DNA from: CAZLKT01 sp964560205
GTDB lineage: Bacteria; Pseudomonadota; Alphaproteobacteria; Holosporales; Holosporaceae
Reading direction: 5' to 3'
DNA length: 64,000 nt
NCBI GenBank assembly: GCA_964560205.1
Contig: CAZLKT010000002.1
Coordinates: forward strand, 32,889-96,888
Both the position numbers and the translations under genes were made by a program. Under the pieces are notes generated by a model. The model was given only the letters and a program-made list of their open reading frames with translations. It did no database searches and was not told where the DNA came from. Below, piece by piece: positions 1 through 8,639 of the stretch. Position 1 is the first letter of the stretch; the number at the start of each line of letters is the position of its first letter.

Positions 1-57
1 GATGCATCCCTCAGCGGGATGTTACAACGTTTAGCCAAGGATTTGCATTATGAGTGA
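1..57 (+). CDS. atpH: ATP synthase delta subunit, C-terminal end (partial)
   Basis: An open frame enters from the left edge and ends at the TGA at 55-57, giving 18 residues (DASLSGMLQRLAKDLHYE). This resembles the usual end of F1 delta subunits (a D-x-S-x-x-x-x-L-x-x-L pattern). Its last 8 bases overlap the atpA start, as expected in the conserved atpHAGDC order. Delta joins F1 to the peripheral stalk. Only the tail is visible, so identity rests mainly on position. Confidence 0.75.
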   Translation, partial: DASLSGMLQRLAKDLHYE

Positions 58-1597
58 CAAATTAAGCATTTCAGAATCTTCTGATCTTTTGAGAAAGCAG
101 ATATTGTCGTTTTCCGAGGAAACAAAAGTAGAAGAAATTGGATTTGTGGTGGCCATTGGTGATGGTATCGCCCATGTGTGGGGTCTCACCCAGATACAAG
201 CAGGAGAAATTGTAGAATTTGTGTCTACCATATCTCAAGAAAATATTAAGGGAATGGCTCTTAATCTGCAGAAAGATTTAGTGGGCATCATTATTTTTGA
301 TGAAGATCGGGGTATTCGTCAGGGAGATGTGGTGAGAAGAACAAATCTTATCATGGAAACCTCTGTAGGCCTTGGAACATTGGGACGAGTTTTAGATGCC
401 CTTGGAAGACCCATAGATGGAAAAGGGCCATTGACTAATGTGGAGCCGGCTCTTCTGGAGCGAGCGGCACCAAGTATCATGGACAGACAATCCATTCATG
501 AGCCCATGCAAACAGGGACAAAAGCCATTGATGCTTTGGTACCCATTGGTCGTGGTCAACGAGAGCTCATCATTGGAGACCGTCAAACAGGAAAAACCAC
601 CATTACCATTGATGCCATTCTCAACCAGAAAATTCTGAACAACCAGGATCCCAAAAATAAAACCATCTGCATTTATGTCAGCATTGGGCAAAAAAAATCC
701 AGCGTGGCACAAATCGTAAAACTTTTAGAAAAAAATGGAGCCATGGAGTATTCCATCGTGGTGGCGGCCACTGCATCGGACCCAGCATCCCTACAGTTTC
801 TCGCACCATATACAGGATGCGCCCTCGGAGAATATTTCCGAGATCGTGGCATGCATGCTTTAGTCATTTACGATGATCTTTCTAAGCATGCTGTGGCATA
901 CAGACAGGTGTCGCTTCTCCTCCGTCGACCACCGGGGCGAGAGGCATTTCCCGGAGATATTTTTTATATCCACTCACGCCTCTTAGAACGTGCTGCAAAA
1001 TTGAATGATGCTTTGGGAGGTGGAAGTCTCACTGCCCTCCCCATTGTAGAAACACAAGGGGGCGATGTCTCTGCCTATATCCCCACAAACATTATTTCCA
1101 TCACTGATGGACAAATTTTCTTAGAGAGCAATCTCTTTCACAAAGGCATGAGGCCCGCCATTAATATTGGACTTTCTGTAAGTCGAGTGGGATCTGCAGC
1201 TCAGACAAAAGCCATGAAGGAAATAGCTGCTCCCCTAAAGCTTGAACTGGCGCAGTACAAAGAACTTCTCTCTTTCTCCATGTTTTCTTCTGACTTAGAT
1301 GCCATCACTCAGCGCGCCATCCATCGCGGAGATCGTCTCATGGAAATCTTGAAACAACCGCCCAACCAACCCATCCCCATTTTGCAACAAATTATCAACG
1401 TCTTCATAGGAGTGAATGGATATCTTGACTCCGTTCCCGTAAGTGATGTGGCTCGTTTTCAGGAGGAGGCGTGGCTCATGCTGCAAGAAAAAAATCTGGA
1501 TTTCTTAAAAAAACTTGACCAGACAAAAAAGCTGGATGCAGACATTACCACCGCCCTAAAAACATTTTTGGATCACTTTAAGGAGATTTTTGTCTAA
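50..1597 (+). CDS. atpA: F1 ATP synthase subunit alpha
   Basis: Non-catalytic nucleotide-binding subunit of the F1 head, acting on the cytoplasmic face of the inner membrane. The 515-residue length is normal for the family. The P-loop GDRQTGKT lies near residues 176-183 and a Walker B-like ALVIYDDL follows near residue 270. The region around residue 345 (GGDVSAYIPTN) and the helical C-terminus are typical. The ATG overlaps the end of atpH by 8 bases and the stop overlaps the atpG start (TAATG), indicating translational coupling in one operon. Nothing is missing; an intact F1 set implies the cell still makes or hydrolyses ATP itself. Confidence 0.98.
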   Translation: MSDKLSISESSDLLRKQILSFSEETKVEEIGFVVAIGDGIAHVWGLTQIQAGEIVEFVSTISQENIKGMALNLQKDLVGIIIFDEDRGIRQGDVVRRTNLIMETSVGLGTLGRVLDALGRPIDGKGPLTNVEPALLERAAPSIMDRQSIHEPMQTGTKAIDALVPIGRGQRELIIGDRQTGKTTITIDAILNQKILNNQDPKNKTICIYVSIGQKKSSVAQIVKLLEKNGAMEYSIVVAATASDPASLQFLAPYTGCALGEYFRDRGMHALVIYDDLSKHAVAYRQVSLLLRRPPGREAFPGDIFYIHSRLLERAAKLNDALGGGSLTALPIVETQGGDVSAYIPTNIISITDGQIFLESNLFHKGMRPAINIGLSVSRVGSAAQTKAMKEIAAPLKLELAQYKELLSFSMFSSDLDAITQRAIHRGDRLMEILKQPPNQPIPILQQIINVFIGVNGYLDSVPVSDVARFQEEAWLMLQEKNLDFLKKLDQTKKLDADITTALKTFLDHFKEIFV

Positions 1598-2505
1598 TGA
1601 CCAACTTGAAAGAACTTCGAACCCGGCAAAAAAGCGTTGCAGCCACCCACAAATTAACCTCTGCCATGATGATGATTTCCCGTGCGCGATTTTCTAAAGT
1701 GAAAACTGTGTGGAAGAAAAGCAAAGATGCTCTTACATTTTTGCAAGACTTAGCTTCTCGCGCCATGTTTCTCTGGGAGGATGCTCAAAACAGCTTTCAG
1801 TACGGAGGAGATTCACAAGATCTTCCAAAAATGCTCCAAGAGCCAGATCCGTCCCTTCCCATTCTTCTTGTTTTTTGCACATCTGATAAAGGACTCTCTG
1901 GGGGATTCAACCAAAGTTTGACGCAGAAGGCTTATGAATTTCTTGTGGAGAAAGAAAAAAATGGCCAGGAAGTTCATATGATCTTTGTAGGAAAGCAAGG
2001 GCTCTCTTTTTTGCAAAAAGTTTGTAATCCCATGATCATAGAAGTCTTTTCCAAAATCGTGCACTTTCAGTATGAAGAAATTCACCCCATATTGGAGCTT
2101 ATTTTCTCGCTTTTTCACGATGCGCATGTGGGGGCATGTTATGTACTCTCGGCTCATTTCAAAAATGCCCTCACGCAAGAACCGCGAGTAGTGCAGTTCC
2201 TTCCAGAGATCCTCACCCCCCATCCAGAAAAAAATCTTTTGCCGGAGGGGGTATTAATGTGCGAACCAAACCCGTATGCTGTTCTTCAAAGCACATTAAA
2301 TCTTCTCTATCGAAGCCATTTCTATACACTTATGCAGGAACATGCCCTTAGTGAGCACAGCGCTCGAATGAATGCCATGCATTCCGCCACAGAAAATGCA
2401 AAGGAAATTATGAATACCCTTACTGCCACCTACAATCATCTCCGTCAATCCATCATTACAGAAGAACTCATAGAAGTTATCTCTGGAGCAGAAGCCCTCT
2501 CGTAA
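1597..2505 (+). CDS. atpG: F1 ATP synthase subunit gamma
   Basis: Central rotor shaft of F1. The N-terminus (NLKELRTRQKSV, then ATHKLTSAMMMISRARF) matches the family signature of the first helix, and the C-terminal helix (NAMHSATENAKEIMNTL) matches the conserved final block. At 302 residues it is slightly longer than most bacterial gammas. The ATG shares its A with the last base of the atpA stop, so the two genes are translationally coupled. It lies between alpha and beta, the canonical order. Confidence 0.97.
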   Translation: MTNLKELRTRQKSVAATHKLTSAMMMISRARFSKVKTVWKKSKDALTFLQDLASRAMFLWEDAQNSFQYGGDSQDLPKMLQEPDPSLPILLVFCTSDKGLSGGFNQSLTQKAYEFLVEKEKNGQEVHMIFVGKQGLSFLQKVCNPMIIEVFSKIVHFQYEEIHPILELIFSLFHDAHVGACYVLSAHFKNALTQEPRVVQFLPEILTPHPEKNLLPEGVLMCEPNPYAVLQSTLNLLYRSHFYTLMQEHALSEHSARMNAMHSATENAKEIMNTLTATYNHLRQSIITEELIEVISGAEALS

Positions 2506-2535
2506 GCAGGAAATTTTTATAAAAAGGACGCTATT

Positions 2536-4074
2536 ATGGAAAAAAAACTATTCCCACCACAGAAGAAAACCACCAAAACATCTCCATCAAAAGCCGAAAC
2601 ATCTTCTGCAAAAAAAGAAGTCATCACAACAGACACATATGCTCCTGGAGAAGTGGTGCAGATTATCGGGGCTGTGGTGGATGTCCAGTTCCCAGAACAT
2701 ATTCCTCAAATTCTTAATGCTCTGGAATTACAACGGGAAGACGGGAACATTGTCATCCTAGAGGTAGCACAACACCTGGGGGAAAATATTGTACGTACCA
2801 TTTCCATGGCATCCACCGATGGATTGCGAAGAGGATTAAAGGTACAAGACACCGGTGGACCCATTTCTGTTCCCGTAGGACCAGAAACCCTTGGGCGCAT
2901 CATGAATGTAGTGGGACAGCCCATTGACAATGGCCCTCCCGTCGAAACAAAGGAAAAGTGGCCCATTCACCGGTTGCCCCCTCCCTTTGTGGACCAGTCC
3001 ACAGATGTCCAACCTCTGGTCACCGGCATTAAAGTCATTGATCTGCTTGCGCCCTATTCTCTGGGTGGAAAAGTGGGCCTTTTCGGAGGAGCCGGCGTTG
3101 GAAAAACAGTACTTATCACAGAGCTCATCAATAATATTGCAAAGGCCTATGGTGGGTATTCCGTATTTGTTGGTGTCGGGGAACGTAGCAGAGAAGGAAA
3201 TGATTTATATCACGAAATGATTCAATCCAATGTCATTCAACCTGGCGGCAAATCAAAAGCAGCGTTGGTCTTTGGTCAAATGAACGAACCCCCAGGTGCC
3301 AGAGCTCGAGTGGCGCTTTCAGGCCTCACCCTCGCAGAGTATTTTCGAGACACAGAAGGCAAGGATGTTTTGCTTTTCATCGATAACATCTTTCGTTTTA
3401 CCCAAGCTGGTGCTGAAATCTCCGCATTGCTCGGACGCATTCCCTCCGCTGTGGGGTACCAATCGACCTTGGCCAAAGAAATGGGAGATTTGCAAGAACG
3501 CATCACCAGCACCCTCCATGGATCCATCACCAGCATCCAAGCAGTATATGTGCCAGCAGACGACCTCACGGACCCTGCGCCTGCCACATCCTTCTCACAC
3601 TTAGACTCCACCACAGTCCTGAGCAGGAGCATTGTGGAGCTTGGTATCTACCCTGCGGTGGATCCTCTGGAATCCTCCTCTCGCATTTTGGATCCCCTGG
3701 TGGTGGGAGAAGAACACTATAACACAGCGCGAGAGGTGCAGCGTATGTTGCAAGCGCAAAAATCTTTGCAAGATATCATTGCTATTTTGGGCATGAATGA
3801 ACTCTCTGAGGAAGATAAACTTCTTGTGTCTCGTGCACGAAAAATTCAAAGATTTCTTTCCCAGCCTTTTCATGTGGCAGAAGTTTTCACCGGAAACCCG
3901 GGTGTCTTCATTCCTTTGGAAAAAACCATCCAAGGATTCAAAAAAATCATCGAAGGTGAGTGTGATCATGTGCCAGAGGCAGCATTCTACATGGTGGGCA
4001 CCTTGGAAGATGCGTTGGAAAAAGCAGATCGTCTGTCCAGAGAGGGCACACTGCATAAAAGTGCCACTGCATGA
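2536..4074 (+). CDS. atpD: F1 ATP synthase subunit beta with N-terminal extension
   Basis: Catalytic subunit of F1. The P-loop GGAGVGKT sits near residues 184-191, the GERSREGNDLY motif follows, and LLFIDNIFRF is the Walker B region. The conserved core starts at about residue 38 (GEVVQIIGAVVDV). The first ~37 residues are a Lys/Ser/Thr-rich extension that most bacterial betas (about 470 residues) lack; here the length is 512. An AAAAGG sequence lies about 9 bases before the ATG, so the extension is probably translated. Its last 4 bases overlap atpC (ATGA). Confidence 0.97.
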   Translation: MEKKLFPPQKKTTKTSPSKAETSSAKKEVITTDTYAPGEVVQIIGAVVDVQFPEHIPQILNALELQREDGNIVILEVAQHLGENIVRTISMASTDGLRRGLKVQDTGGPISVPVGPETLGRIMNVVGQPIDNGPPVETKEKWPIHRLPPPFVDQSTDVQPLVTGIKVIDLLAPYSLGGKVGLFGGAGVGKTVLITELINNIAKAYGGYSVFVGVGERSREGNDLYHEMIQSNVIQPGGKSKAALVFGQMNEPPGARARVALSGLTLAEYFRDTEGKDVLLFIDNIFRFTQAGAEISALLGRIPSAVGYQSTLAKEMGDLQERITSTLHGSITSIQAVYVPADDLTDPAPATSFSHLDSTTVLSRSIVELGIYPAVDPLESSSRILDPLVVGEEHYNTAREVQRMLQAQKSLQDIIAILGMNELSEEDKLLVSRARKIQRFLSQPFHVAEVFTGNPGVFIPLEKTIQGFKKIIEGECDHVPEAAFYMVGTLEDALEKADRLSREGTLHKSATA

Positions 4075-4421
4075 CCAGCAGCAGCACTACCATGGTGGAC
4101 ACACAACACCTTTTTTCTTGTCGCATTTTAACATGTGAAGACGTGCTTTTTGCAGGCGATGTGTTCTCTGTCACTCTCCCTGGAGAAAATGGAGAGTTCA
4201 TGGTTCACAAAAATCATGCCCCAGAAATGAATGCTTTATCCCATGGGTTGTGCACCATTGAGCAAGAAAATCATCACAAAGTGTATTTCTTTATTTTTGG
4301 TGGCGTGTCTTTTTCCTCTACAGAGAAAACAGATATTTTTGTCACTCGTGGCTCCCTCATGCACAATGTCACAGAGGACAGCCTTGCAACCGCCTTGCAA
4401 CATTTTCAAGAAAGTGTCTAA
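4071..4421 (+). CDS. atpC: F1 ATP synthase subunit epsilon
   Basis: Rotor and regulatory subunit of F1. The beta-sandwich domain is clear: SCRILTCEDVLFAGDVFSVTLPGENGEF, then HAPEMNALSHGLCTI. At 116 residues it has only a short remnant of the C-terminal helical hairpin that inhibits ATP hydrolysis in longer forms. The start overlaps the atpD stop by 4 bases, so it is the last gene of the operon. Another possible start is the ATG eight codons in (MVDTQHLF). Confidence 0.92.
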   Translation: MTSSSTTMVDTQHLFSCRILTCEDVLFAGDVFSVTLPGENGEFMVHKNHAPEMNALSHGLCTIEQENHHKVYFFIFGGVSFSSTEKTDIFVTRGSLMHNVTEDSLATALQHFQESV

Positions 4422-4503
4422 AGATTATTCATGAGCACATTTTTTGAGGATGTTTTTGTGACCACATCCACCCATTCCCTCTTTCTTATTTTTGTACCTC
4501 TTC

Positions 4504-4509
4504 TATAAT
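4504..4509 (+). promoter_or_regulatory. -10 box upstream of tRNA-Gly
   Basis: A perfect TATAAT ends 9 bases before the mature 5' end of tRNA-Gly, the right place for its promoter. No good -35 hexamer is visible 16-18 bases upstream. Confidence 0.55.
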
Positions 4510-4518
4510 GAAAGGAGT

Positions 4519-4594
4519 GCGGGCGTAGCTCAGTTGGTAGAGCACAACCTTCCCAAGGTTGGGGTCGAGGGTTCGAACCCCTTCGCCCGCTCCA
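4519..4594 (+). tRNA. tRNA-Gly (anticodon CCC)
   Basis: A complete cloverleaf: acceptor GCGGGCG pairs with CGCCCGC, the anticodon stem CAACC/GGTTG encloses the loop TTCCCAA (anticodon CCC), and the T-arm is GAGGG-TTCGAAC-CCCTT. TCCA is encoded at the 3' end (discriminator U plus CCA). The asd gene on the other strand extends 65 bases into this tRNA. Confidence 0.97.
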
Positions 4595-5594
4595 AAAGGT
4601 GGGACAGATACATGGCACTTTCCACAATATCCGTGGCCGCACCTCTGCGAAGATTATCCGTGGTCGCCCACACGTGAAAATGGTAAGGAGCAGCTTTATG
4701 TATTCTCCCCAGCCACACCATATCAGATCCTAAAATTTCTGCAGGAGTAGGCACCCCATCCTTTTCCCAAAAACACAAGCCATAGCCTTTTTTCAAAGCG
4801 CTGTGAAATTCTTCCAGGCTCATGTCTTTCTGCACCTGTATCCATACTGAAATGCCATGACCTTGCAACGTAGGAACTCTCACAGATGTCACAAAAAGGG
4901 CCAAAGGATATTCCAAAATTTTCTGCACCTCCTGACAAACTTTTTGCTCTTCAGAGGTGATACCCGATACCCCTAAAGAGCCCACAAGGGGGATGGCATT
5001 AAATGCTGGAGTATGGGGAAAAGATGGTGAATAGGGAAATTGTCCGGAGGCAACGGCCACATGTTCTTCCGTGAGAAAAACAGCAGTATCATGGCACAAC
5101 TCCTTCATGGCTTGATGGCCAGCACCAGAAGCGGACTGATAGGTAGCCACATGAATTGCACGAATGCTGAAGGATAACAGAGGAGAAAGTACCATGGAAA
5201 GAGGAACGGCAATGCAGTTTCCATGGGCATAAAGTTTCTGCTCCAGAGTAATGCGAGAAGCATTCAGGGGAGGAACAATAAGTGGAACCTGGGGATCTGT
5301 TCGATATGCAGAACTGGAGTCCAAAAGAAAAACCTTTCCTTCCTGAAGAAGCTGTGGAATATATTTTTTCGACACATCATCTTCTGTTGTGAAAAGACAC
5401 ACCTCATCATGCTCCCATTCTTTTTCCTCAAAATCCTTCACAACCCATGTATGTTCTCCCAAGAAAACAGGTGTGCCCTTGGATCTCGACGATGCAATAA
5501 GGGTAATGGCTTCGGGAGGAACACCTCGCTTCACAAGCCCCTCAAGGGCACATCGTCCAACGTTTCCTGTTGCTCCTACAATGGTATATTTCAT
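4530..5594 (-). CDS. asd: Aspartate-semialdehyde dehydrogenase
   Basis: NADPH-dependent conversion of aspartyl phosphate to aspartate semialdehyde, the branch point to diaminopimelate, lysine and threonine. The N-terminal Rossmann motif is VGATGNVGR (residues 4-12). The catalytic-cysteine region reads HGNCIAVPL, and RVPTLQGHG is the conserved His/Arg block. The family core ends near NLRRGAATDIVESAMYLSHL. The last ~20 residues (KGFEPSTPTLGRLCSTN) are a translation of the antisense strand of tRNA-Gly, because no stop occurs before the tRNA. dapF at 41 kb belongs to the same pathway, so peptidoglycan precursor synthesis seems retained. It lies just downstream of glyS on the same strand. Confidence 0.93.
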   Translation of the reverse strand: MKYTIVGATGNVGRCALEGLVKRGVPPEAITLIASSRSKGTPVFLGEHTWVVKDFEEKEWEHDEVCLFTTEDDVSKKYIPQLLQEGKVFLLDSSSAYRTDPQVPLIVPPLNASRITLEQKLYAHGNCIAVPLSMVLSPLLSFSIRAIHVATYQSASGAGHQAMKELCHDTAVFLTEEHVAVASGQFPYSPSFPHTPAFNAIPLVGSLGVSGITSEEQKVCQEVQKILEYPLALFVTSVRVPTLQGHGISVWIQVQKDMSLEEFHSALKKGYGLCFWEKDGVPTPAEILGSDMVWLGRIHKAAPYHFHVWATTDNLRRGAATDIVESAMYLSHLLERAKGFEPSTPTLGRLCSTN

Positions 5595-5606
5595 GACTCT
5601 CTCCCT

Positions 5607-7730
5607 TTATAAAATATGCAACACGCCCATGGGTTGCAAAAATGCGATGACAGATGCAAGAAGCTGAAGGCGCTGCTTCTGGTGAGGGGCCTCCATAATG
5701 CGCACCGTATCCATAAAGATATTCATGTGCTCTGTGAGGGCACGTATTTTTTCCATGCACACATCTTCTCTTTTCTCAATGCCCTCAAAAAAGTTCGCCT
5801 TCTCTTGCAAAAGTTCCCAGATCTTGTGCTCCACCTCATGCTGGAATTGAGAAGGATCACACGCGGCATCTGTGTCATGCACCGATCCCTCTTGAGAAAC
5901 CAACGCATAAACGCGTTTATATGCTGCCAAAAAATCCCGCCCATGAGGGGTTTCAAAAACTTTCTTCAGAAAAATGGCCCGTTCCCTCATACACTGCATG
6001 GACATCCCTGCAATGCTCTTCATCTCAAGAACCGCGCGTACATACATACTCTCTATACCAGCTTTCTGCAACACATACTGTAACCGCTCCCACAAAAACT
6101 GTCGAAGATCATCAAAGGAGATATCTCCTTGCAAAAATCCTTGATGCTGATAGGCCTTGTGACTCGCTTCTATCCATGGATCAAGAAAAAAAGGCTCCGT
6201 CTGAAGCAAACACAACCGTATAAAACCATAAGCTGCCCTTCGAAGAGCCAGAGGATCCTTTGATCCAGAAGGGGCACGACCAATGGCAAAAAAACCCACC
6301 AACGTGTCCAAACGATCCATAAGACCAATTTTTCTGCCAAGCTCTTCTGGGGGAGGAGAGGTCATACTCTCTCCTTGGGGCCAATAATGATCTTCTATGG
6401 CCTGAGCCACATCATGGGGCACGCCATCTGCCTCTGCACAATATTTCCCCATGACGCCTTGTAAAGTAGGAAACTCCCCCACCACTTCCGTGGCAAGGTC
6501 TGCTTTGCACAGACGCGCAGCCTGAGCAAGCTTTTTCTTCTCTTCCTCCATGGACCCCAAAAGCGGAGCAAGCTTTTCTAAGCGCTGTACCTTGTGCAAA
6601 AGCGACCCCAGTCCATCAAAAAATAAACGCTGCTCTAAAAATGTGTTATAAAACTCCAAAGGCTTTTTACGATCCTTTGTCCAAAAAAAGAGGGCATCTT
6701 CCAACCGTGCATGAATAACTCTCTCATACCCACTCTTGACGGCATCAGAAGGAGCACACATATGAGTCACAACCACAAAATGCGGTGCCAAGGCATTGGT
6801 TCTCTGACATCGCATGGGAAAAGCTCGTTGATGATGACAGATGGCAGTGATCATAAGTTCCTCTGGCAGGAAAGGAGGCAAAAATTTCTTCTCCACATCA
6901 CCTCGAAGGCAGACGGGCCACTCTGCAAGCCCCACCACTTCTGAAAGTAGCTTCTCTTTCGCATCATGACCTAAGAAATGCGTACAGCCCACCGCATCCA
7001 TCATATCTTTGAGTTGTGTCTCAATGGAATGCCTTCGTGCCACAGGGCATAAAAGCACATAGTTTTCCCTCAAAAGATCTTCATACTCATCAACGGAAGG
7101 CACAGAAAGTGGAGTGGAAAAGGTTTTTTCACCCGTTCTCCAAAAAGCTGCCAAGGGGTGACCTTCTGTAAGGCATCCAGAAGAAATCTTCACGCCTTCA
7201 GCATCCCACACCCAAGGAATAAGCTCCTTTCCATACAGGCACAGGATTTTTCGAATGGGACGCACCCATGTGGTGCGCTTTTTCGTTCCATCTTCTCTAT
7301 GGGGCCCCCACACCATATCTTTGGGCCAAAAAAATGACTGAAGAAGGGATGCGCTGAACTCTGCGAGGCTTTCCTTCAATGATGTCTCCGGAGGCGTATG
7401 CGATACAAACCAAAAAAGACCTTTGGGGGTTTCTTTTGTATAACATTGCTCTCTGGAGACACCCCATGTGCGACAAAACATCACCACAGTTTCCTCAGGA
7501 GCCTTTGCTGACGGCCCCTTTTTTTCCACAGCACATGAAGGCGCTTTTGTAGCACCCCTCAAAACACACACAAGACGCTTTGGTGTCACATAGGTGAGCA
7601 CCTTGTTGTACATAATGTAATAGTCTTGTGCTTTCTCCATGGCGAGCTGGGCCAACTGCTTTTGTGCGCTCTCTTGAAAACGTGCAGGAATTTCTTCAGA
7701 AAAAATTTCCAACAAAAAATCAGTGGACAT
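5607..7730 (-). CDS. glyS: Glycyl-tRNA synthetase beta subunit
   Basis: Beta chain of the bacterial alpha2-beta2 glycyl-tRNA synthetase, which binds tRNA-Gly. The N-terminus (TDFLLEIFSEEIPAR) is the family signature, and residues near 290-320 (FLPPFLPEELMITAICHHQRAFP) and DRLDTLVGFFAIGRAPSGSKDPLALRR are conserved blocks. The length, about 707 residues, is normal. I choose the ATG at 7730 because AAAGGA lies 7 bases upstream; a longer frame starts at 7751. It overlaps the glyQ 3' end by 11 bases, so the subunits are coupled. Confidence 0.96.
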   Translation of the reverse strand: MSTDFLLEIFSEEIPARFQESAQKQLAQLAMEKAQDYYIMYNKVLTYVTPKRLVCVLRGATKAPSCAVEKKGPSAKAPEETVVMFCRTWGVSREQCYTKETPKGLFWFVSHTPPETSLKESLAEFSASLLQSFFWPKDMVWGPHREDGTKKRTTWVRPIRKILCLYGKELIPWVWDAEGVKISSGCLTEGHPLAAFWRTGEKTFSTPLSVPSVDEYEDLLRENYVLLCPVARRHSIETQLKDMMDAVGCTHFLGHDAKEKLLSEVVGLAEWPVCLRGDVEKKFLPPFLPEELMITAICHHQRAFPMRCQRTNALAPHFVVVTHMCAPSDAVKSGYERVIHARLEDALFFWTKDRKKPLEFYNTFLEQRLFFDGLGSLLHKVQRLEKLAPLLGSMEEEKKKLAQAARLCKADLATEVVGEFPTLQGVMGKYCAEADGVPHDVAQAIEDHYWPQGESMTSPPPEELGRKIGLMDRLDTLVGFFAIGRAPSGSKDPLALRRAAYGFIRLCLLQTEPFFLDPWIEASHKAYQHQGFLQGDISFDDLRQFLWERLQYVLQKAGIESMYVRAVLEMKSIAGMSMQCMRERAIFLKKVFETPHGRDFLAAYKRVYALVSQEGSVHDTDAACDPSQFQHEVEHKIWELLQEKANFFEGIEKREDVCMEKIRALTEHMNIFMDTVRIMEAPHQKQRLQLLASVIAFLQPMGVLHIL

Positions 7731-8637
7731 GGTGGATTCCTTTTTCATCATTCATTTCTTGGCGCATCCATTCCGTACAACAGATATGGGCAACTTCCCG
7801 CACACGCTGAATGCAACGAGCACGTTGGGCTACACTTAACGCTCCCCTGGCATCCAACATGTTAAAAGCATGACTAGAGGCAATACATGCTTCATAGGCT
7901 GGCACAATGAGCCCCCTTTCTAGTAAGCTCTTACATGTGTGCAAGGATTTTTCAAAATCATCGGATAAGGAGTCGAGGGCAGAGTGCTCCAGATACCAGG
8001 AGGAAAACTCTCGTTCATTATGGAGAAAAAGATCTCCATAGGTATAACTGTAGGGCGTGCCAGGGAAGTTCCAGCACAAATCAAAAACTGATTTCTTTTC
8101 TTGAATGCTGAGGGCAAGGCGTTCCATACCATAGGTAAGTTCTGCAGAAACAGGATTGCACGCAATACCACCCACCTGCTGAAAATAAGTGAACTGCAGC
8201 ACCTCCATGCCGTCCAACCACACCTCCCATCCCACACCAGCCGCACCTAAAGTGGGACTTTCCCAATCATCCTCCACAAAACGAATATCATGATGCCATA
8301 TATCCACGCCAATGGCCACAAAGCTTTCCAGAAGAAGATGGCGTACATCATCCGGAGCAGGCTTGAGAATAACCTGAAACTGATGGAATTTTTGCAGACG
8401 ATTAGGGTTGTCACCATAGCGTCCATCTCCTGGACGTCGTGATGGCTGCACATATGCCACGCGACGACATTTTTTTCCCAAGGTCCATAAAACCGTGGCA
8501 GGGTGGAAGGTACCCGCCCCCATGGGCATATCATACGGCTGTAAAATAACGCAATCTTGCTGTGCCCAATAAGACGACAGGAGAAAGCAAAGATTCTGAA
8601 AAGATGTGTCCCGCCGAGAGCACTGAAGCCCAGTCAT
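7720..8637 (-). CDS. glyQ: Glycyl-tRNA synthetase alpha subunit
   Basis: Catalytic chain that activates glycine. Conserved stretches include SYWAQQDCVILQPYDMPMGAG, YVQPSRRPGDGRYGDNPNRL and WEVWLDGMEVLQFTYFQQ. About 305 residues, as usual. The frame could open at a TTG at 8643 overlapping the popZ stop, but the ATG at 8637, two bases after that stop, is more likely. It sits between popZ and glyS on the same strand, probably one transcript. Confidence 0.96.
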   Translation of the reverse strand: MTGLQCSRRDTSFQNLCFLLSSYWAQQDCVILQPYDMPMGAGTFHPATVLWTLGKKCRRVAYVQPSRRPGDGRYGDNPNRLQKFHQFQVILKPAPDDVRHLLLESFVAIGVDIWHHDIRFVEDDWESPTLGAAGVGWEVWLDGMEVLQFTYFQQVGGIACNPVSAELTYGMERLALSIQEKKSVFDLCWNFPGTPYSYTYGDLFLHNEREFSSWYLEHSALDSLSDDFEKSLHTCKSLLERGLIVPAYEACIASSHAFNMLDARGALSVAQRARCIQRVREVAHICCTEWMRQEMNDEKGIHHVH

Positions 8638-8639
8638 CG

